DNA of 21,043 bases from positions 1 to 21,043 of the IMG/VR virus record IMGVR_UViG_3300027996_000207; one strand, written 5' to 3'. Of the stretch, positions 19,571-21,043 are shown one piece after another. The notes under the pieces are model-generated. The model was given only the letters and a program-made list of their open reading frames with translations. It did not search any database and was not told where the DNA came from. The translations under genes and the position numbers were made by a program. Every line of letters starts with the position of its first letter. The first letter of the stretch is position 1. The DNA is from a virus.

Positions 19571-19972
19571 TTATGGCGTTGCAACGCCGCTGGTTCTAAT
19601 CTGTAAATCAAGGACCGTCGTACTGACTGCCCATCCTAAAAACGTGCCGAACTTGCCCGTTGCCAGGTCACTGATCGGCATGATTTTTCCGCTGCTTCCG
19701 ATCACGTACGCCGTGTTCGTCACGAGCGTGGCACCGGGTGTGATAAGTCCTTTTTTGACAATCTGGATTTTCACCCCGTCCTCACCATAGCCGATCACAA
19801 GACCTTTGCAGGCAGCAACCACAGCGGACGTATTTGCCGCTTTGTGGTATTCCTCGTCACTATGGAAATACAACGGCATCATTGGCGTGATTGTTTCGCC
19901 GGCGGTGCCTTCTATTGTTTCGGCTGTCGCGCCGAGTCGGACGTTTGCCGCTGTTATTGTCAGTTCTGCCAT
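19571..19972 (-). CDS. Head-decoration-like protein (DUF2190-like pattern)
   Basis: 133 residues from the ATG at 19972, fixed by GGAGAGG upstream; an in-frame start at 19996 adds eight residues without such a site. The protein is all-beta. An N-terminal strand pair (MAELTITAANVRLG) leads to GETITPMMPLYFHSDEEYHKAANTS, ACKGLVIGYGEDGVKIQIVKKGLITPGATL and YVIGSSGKIMPISDLATGKFGTFLG. These resemble small phage decoration or DUF2190-like proteins that stabilise capsids. The resemblance is from memory. It overlaps the upstream methyltransferase gene by 13 nt. Confidence 0.6.
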   Translation of the reverse strand: MAELTITAANVRLGATAETIEGTAGETITPMMPLYFHSDEEYHKAANTSAVVAACKGLVIGYGEDGVKIQIVKKGLITPGATLVTNTAYVIGSSGKIMPISDLATGKFGTFLGWAVSTTVLDLQIRTSGVATP

Positions 19973-21043
19973 GTCACCTCTCCAATGCCACCCCAACCAA
20001 CGCCCACGATCTTCTCAGCCGTCTGATGTTCCTGCTTGATCTCATTCCAGAGTTTGTCGACATGACAATCCTCTCGACGGTGTTTCAGTGCGTCCGCGAT
20101 ATCGTGAAAGTAAATCCGCTCCGGATCCAGCGTCTTCGCGAATTCCCAGTCAGTCGTGACGCCCGTCAATGTGTGGTCGCCGTCGATAAACACCGTGTCA
20201 AAGGAATTGTAATCATCACGCAACCTGTTCTGTATACCTGAATTCGCAGAACTGCCGGTGATTAGATTCAGTGCCGAGTTGTCCGCCTGCGGTGCAATGT
20301 CAACGCTGACAATCTGCATCTCCGGGAATCGGTGCCTGATGTGGTATTCGAGACCGCCGTGCTTGCTGCCGATCACCAGTAAACTGCGTGTACCGTCCAG
20401 TCTATCCAGCAGCCAGTCTAGTTCCCGCTGGTGCTGTTCCGTGCGAGGTCCGCCAATTCGGGCAACCTCCCACTCAAACGCCTGGTCAATCCACGCCGCC
20501 CAATTGTCAATATCATAGGGAGCCTTAAACGGTAGCCCATCGCCGAATATACAGGCGGCATTTTGTGCAGGAACGCAATCGCCGGGCCATGCTTCTGTCC
20601 CGCCATACGGTCCCTTAACGTCAGGGATTCCGCCGGCCAGTATCGTGGACGTCCTCGCCTGCCAGAATGTTCCGCTGTAGTGCCAGCGGTGCCCAGGTTG
20701 GAGCGGCATGTCGCCGTATGTTTTGAGTGCCCCGAAAAACGTGTAACCGGCTGCCATTGCCGCCGTCGCCTGATCGTGATTCAGTGCGACCATCTCCCAC
20801 ATCAAATCACACCACAGATGCACAGCTTCCATGTCGCGTGTATGTGCCCTAACGCCTTTGCAGTGCCCGTAAACGGTCACGCTGTCAGGTTCTGTCGCAT
20901 CAAGCAACGGTAGGGCCGCACGCAGCGTCTGGACCTCACCGGATCCCGTACCGTCGCCCTGTCCTTTGTTGACGAATTCCAGATACGTGAATCCGTCGCC
21001 CAGCGTATCCCGCACCGCGTCTGCCGATTCGGAGTCTGGACTG
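19960..21043 (-). CDS. Glycosyltransferase-like / class I methyltransferase fusion (5' end missing)
   Basis: At least 361 residues. The frame is open to the window edge (SPDSESADAVRDTLG precedes the first GTG), so the true start lies outside. The N-terminal ~200 residues (TVYGHCKGV, RLWxDLMWE-like pattern, HYSGTFWQAR, YGGTEAWPGD) resemble glycosyltransferase-like proteins. The C-terminal ~140 residues are a class I SAM methyltransferase: motif I LLVIGSKHGG, acidic strand end IVSVDIAPQ, and VFIDGDHTLTGVTTDWEF with FHDI, as in the Methyltransf_24 group. Such proteins modify sugars or surface polymers. A role in glycosylating virion or host surface is inferred. The ATG of the decoration-like gene lies inside its last codons. 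Confidence 0.7.
   Translation of the reverse strand, partial: SPDSESADAVRDTLGDGFTYLEFVNKGQGDGTGSGEVQTLRAALPLLDATEPDSVTVYGHCKGVRAHTRDMEAVHLWCDLMWEMVALNHDQATAAMAAGYTFFGALKTYGDMPLQPGHRWHYSGTFWQARTSTILAGGIPDVKGPYGGTEAWPGDCVPAQNAACIFGDGLPFKAPYDIDNWAAWIDQAFEWEVARIGGPRTEQHQRELDWLLDRLDGTRSLLVIGSKHGGLEYHIRHRFPEMQIVSVDIAPQADNSALNLITGSSANSGIQNRLRDDYNSFDTVFIDGDHTLTGVTTDWEFAKTLDPERIYFHDIADALKHRREDCHVDKLWNEIKQEHQTAEKIVGVGWGGIGEVTWQN

Overview
This window looks like part of a tailed-phage genome (virion, prophage or metagenomic contig) from a Planctomycetota-type host. Every gene I can support lies on the minus strand. Stop and start codons usually overlap or nearly touch (ATGA, GTGA, TGATG, TAATG), and many genes are short. 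The host guess rests on recall, not on a search: the beta-helix protein at the left edge, the RimI-like acetyltransferase and the thioredoxin/protease fusion all resemble planctomycete and planctomycete-phage proteins. No integrase, terminase, portal, rRNA or tRNA was seen, so lifestyle and termini cannot be judged.

Layout in transcription order (high to low coordinates). (1) 21043-18930, virion-type genes: a glycosyltransferase-like/methyltransferase protein cut by the window edge, a decoration-like protein and an unrecognised likely structural protein. (2) 18863-18132: two very small membrane proteins (holin/spanin-like candidates) and a staphylococcal-nuclease-fold enzyme. (3) 18125-17991: a good sigma70-type promoter and a leader holding a 5' hairpin and an intrinsic terminator that could be mutually exclusive. 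(4) 17990-14023, small early genes: a winged-helix-like protein, a RimI-like acetyltransferase, a 26-residue membrane peptide, a CsrA homologue, a RusA-type resolvase, several unknowns and a zinc-ribbon/DUF1937 fusion. (5) 14026-5109, DNA metabolism: SNF2-like helicase, beta-class DNA methyltransferase, Sak4-like ATPase, DUF669 protein, SF2 helicase with a zinc ribbon, and a primase/DUF3987-type protein. (6) 5108-4886: AT-rich non-coding region with palindromes and a promoter candidate. (7) 4867-1: a secreted small protein, a secreted thioredoxin/trypsin/collagen-like fusion, small virion-type proteins and a beta-helix fibre-like protein running off the left edge.

The most striking feature is at csrA (16113-16328). 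Directly upstream, in the csrA sense orientation, are 23 uninterrupted copies of ACGGA at exact 6-nt spacing (16346-16482). ACGGA fits ANGGA, the core RNA motif bound by CsrA/RsmA proteins. The core is identical in all 23 copies while the sixth base varies freely. This suggests an autoregulatory leader or a CsrA-titrating RNA sponge made by the phage. A compact structured element follows csrA (16027-16103). A rival explanation is a young microsatellite, or a repeat protein read from the same DNA.
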